Below, piece after piece: positions 62,576 through 64,000 of a stretch of DNA of 64,000 nucleotides. Below the pieces are notes generated by a model. The model worked only from the letters and a program-made list of their open reading frames with translations. It was not told where the DNA came from and did no database searches. Made by a program: the position numbers and the translations under genes. The first letter of the stretch is position 1. Every line of letters begins with the position of its first letter. Where the stretch lies: the NCBI GenBank assembly GCA_900550865.1, contig URTM01000005.1:1-64000 (forward strand). The letters run 5' to 3'. The stretch comes from an uncultured Dorea sp. (GTDB lineage: Bacteria; Bacillota; Clostridia; Lachnospirales; Lachnospiraceae).

Positions 62576-63742
62576 ATGAAACGTATTTTTTGGATCGTGT
62601 TGGACAGTGCCGGCATCGGGGAAGCGCCGGATGCGGAGCAATTTGGAGATGCCGGAAGTAATACATGGAAGAGCTGCTATGACAGCGGAAAGCTCCACAT
62701 TCCTAACATGGAGAAGATTGGAATCTATCAGATCGACGGCATGGATTATGCAAAGACTGCAGAGAAGCCGACCGGAAGTTTTGCAAGAATGCAGGAATTA
62801 TCCTGTGGAAAGGATACGACAACCGGACACTGGGAGATGGCGGGCATCGTTACACCGGATCCACTGCCAAAATTCCCGGATGGATTTCCAAAAGAATTCA
62901 TAGAGGAATTCGCTAAGAGAACGGGAAGGAAGATTCTTTGCAATCTTCCGTATTCCGGAACACAGGTTATCCATGACTATGGACGGGAGCAGGAAGAGAC
63001 CGGAGCACTGATCGTGTATACGTCTGCGGACAGTGTGTGCCAGATTGCGGCTAATGAAGATGTGATTCCGGTAGAGCAGTTATATGAATACTGCAAGATT
63101 GCCAGAGAGATGCTGACCGGAGATCTGGGAGTCGGAAGAGTCATTGCACGGCCATTCATCGGAACATGGCCGAATTACGAGCGGACGATCAGACGGCACG
63201 ACTTTTCACTTGCACCGCCGAGACAGACTCTTCTGGATGCCTTAAAAGCAGAAGGAAAAGATGTGATCGGTGTCGGAAAGATCTACGATATCTTTGAAGG
63301 GCAGGGCGTGACAGAGACCTATCCGAATCAGGGAAACGAAAAGAATATGGAAAAGACGATCGAGATACAGAAGAAAGATTTCGATGGACTTTGTTATGTG
63401 AACCTGGTAGACGGGGATATGGTCTATGGACACCGGCGTGATATCGAAGGATATGCCGGAGCACTTACGCGATTTGATGAACAGCTGGGAGAGTTCCTTG
63501 TGAATATGAGGGATGATGATATGCTGATGATCACGGCAGATCATGGCTGTGATCCCGGATATACCGGAACGGATCATACGAGGGAATATGTGCCTTGCCT
63601 CATTTACGGAAAAGAGATCAAAGCGGGAGTAAACCTGCATACCAGAAAAGGGTTTGCAGATATGGCGGCGACGATAGCGGAAGCTCTTGGAAGTACGTAC
63701 AGGGGAGATGGGGAGTCGTTCTGGGATGAAATAAGAAATTGA
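62576..63742 (+). CDS. deoB: Phosphopentomutase
   Basis: A 388-residue alkaline-phosphatase-fold mutase that interconverts (deoxy)ribose 1- and 5-phosphate in nucleoside salvage. IVLDSAGIGEAPDA (first metal Asp), GKDTTTGHWEMAG (phosphorylated Thr region), DGDMVYGHRRD, and ITADHGCDPGYTGTDHTRE are all intact. The stop codon TGA is part of the -35 element of the next small-RNA module. The tiny peptide gene of module A runs antisense just upstream. Confidence 0.97.
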   Translation: MKRIFWIVLDSAGIGEAPDAEQFGDAGSNTWKSCYDSGKLHIPNMEKIGIYQIDGMDYAKTAEKPTGSFARMQELSCGKDTTTGHWEMAGIVTPDPLPKFPDGFPKEFIEEFAKRTGRKILCNLPYSGTQVIHDYGREQEETGALIVYTSADSVCQIAANEDVIPVEQLYEYCKIAREMLTGDLGVGRVIARPFIGTWPNYERTIRRHDFSLAPPRQTLLDALKAEGKDVIGVGKIYDIFEGQGVTETYPNQGNEKNMEKTIEIQKKDFDGLCYVNLVDGDMVYGHRRDIEGYAGALTRFDEQLGEFLVNMRDDDMLMITADHGCDPGYTGTDHTREYVPCLIYGKEIKAGVNLHTRKGFADMAATIAEALGSTYRGDGESFWDEIRN

Positions 63743-63767
63743 CATATTTATAAGATGATGTTAGTAT
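63739..63767 (+). promoter_or_regulatory. Promoter of small-RNA module B
   Basis: TTGACA, 17 bases and TAGTAT, the same as module A. The deoB stop TGA (63740-63742) lies within TTGACA. Confidence 0.7.
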
Positions 63768-63773
63768 AGTTAT

Positions 63774-63869
63774 AGAAAAAGGGTGCTGCCGATAGACGGT
63801 CAGTCCTGATAATTAATTCATGTATTAAAAATAGTCGCCTAGTTTACCAGACTGTGGGCGGCTATTTTT
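63774..63869 (+). ncRNA. Small RNA of module B
   Basis: An RNA of about 95 bases with GTGCTGCCGATAGACGGTCAG and the same terminator sequence as module A. The middle part differs (AATTAATTCATG insertion), the ends are almost identical. Confidence 0.65.
63829..63869. terminator. Shared terminator of module B
   Basis: AATAGTCGCC and GGCGGCTATT form the stem, with T runs at both sides; the TAG stop of the minus-strand peptide frame is inside it. Confidence 0.75.
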
Positions 63870-63930
63870 GTGGATTGTTATCTTTGCCAAATGTATATCC
63901 TAGTCCGAAGCAGGTTAAGCCGAAGCTCAC
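63862..63930 (-). CDS. Tiny hydrophobic peptide of module B (type I toxin-like)
   Basis: From GTG 63930 a 22-residue frame reads VSFGLTCFGLGYTFGKDN and ends PQK. It aligns with the module A peptide without gaps over the last 22 residues. The frame is open for at least ten more codons upstream (ending in RINIK), so a longer form with a non-ATG start is possible. Confidence 0.55.
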   Translation of the reverse strand: MSFGLTCFGLGYTFGKDNNPQK

Positions 63931-63972
63931 TTTAATATTAATTCGAAATAATATACAATAAGAGGTGACATT

Positions 63973-64000
63973 ATGAGTCTTCCACCATATAGAAAAATCG
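63973..64000 (+). CDS. Start of an unidentified gene, cut by the window end
   Basis: AGAGGTGAC precedes an ATG whose first nine codons read MSLPPYRKI. A PxYRxI start is seen in GntR-type regulators, but nine residues are too few to name it. Confidence 0.4.

Noticed and set aside
62429..62698. An 89-residue gene antisense to the start of deoB
   Set aside because: Only the last 30 residues are conserved in the second module; the upstream part is a shadow of deoB on the other strand.

Overview
The window looks like a chromosomal stretch of a low-GC Gram-positive anaerobe, most likely a gut Lachnospiraceae (Clostridia). The evidence is AGGAGG-type ribosome binding sites throughout, near-consensus sigma-A promoters, a FabK-type fatty acid operon with a fused acetyl-CoA carboxylase transferase (AccD-AccA), a split iron-sulfur L-serine dehydratase, a DUF4317 protein, ROK and GPH-type sugar genes, and the absence of outer-membrane or aerobic respiratory genes. 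Genus is not decided here.

Layout. 1-13.5 kb: tRNA-Leu(UAG), a cell-wall-anchored or membrane-anchored 5'-nucleotidase, an Asp-rich membrane protein, a CmpB-type membrane protein, tRNA-Leu(CAG), DUF4317, sdaAB-sdaAA, a MarR/FUSC efflux pair with a visible operator, an ECF sigma/anti-sigma pair, an acetyltransferase remnant, an autoregulated XRE/DUF3169 pair, an Rpn nuclease and an Spx/ArsC-like protein. 13.5-25.1 kb: a complete type II fatty acid operon (fabH-acpP-fabK-fabD-fabG-fabF-accB-fabZ-accC-accDA-second FabK-like-MarR-HAD), preceded by a promoter bracketed by two FabT-like palindromes. 25.2-36.5 kb: sirtuin, a chimeric transporter remnant, tandem repeats, an M24 peptidase, a PanE-like reductase plus deformylase-like pair, glycerol dehydrogenase, PhoH-PIN, an HD hydrolase, a MATE pump with a promoter/terminator leader, and an AAA/PD-(D/E)XK protein.

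36.8-48.3 kb is the most unusual region: eleven tightly packed or overlapping co-directional genes. Two sets of nitrogenase-like genes (a NifH-like ATPase plus two NifD/NifK-like component-1 proteins each) flank hypF-hypC-hypD-hypE and a TM1266-type regulator. HypCDEF make the Fe(CN)2CO group of [NiFe] hydrogenases, but no hydrogenase structural gene, hypA, hypB or maturation protease is present, and no nifB/nifE/nifN. The component-1 proteins are short and lack part of the usual P-cluster cysteine set. I infer a reductive enzyme or cofactor pathway that couples NifH-type ATP-driven electron transfer to Fe-CN/CO chemistry; its substrate is unknown.

48.4-64 kb: a phosphatase, two helicases (MrfA-like and UvrD-like), a duplicated-module minus-strand RNA candidate, a ROK regulator divergent from an SDR/GPH transporter pair, ribosomal protein L25 (Ctc), a serine hydrolase convergent with glycerate kinase, a sodium:alanine symporter remnant, and phosphopentomutase flanked by two near-identical convergent small-RNA/tiny-peptide modules that resemble type I toxin-antitoxin loci in layout.
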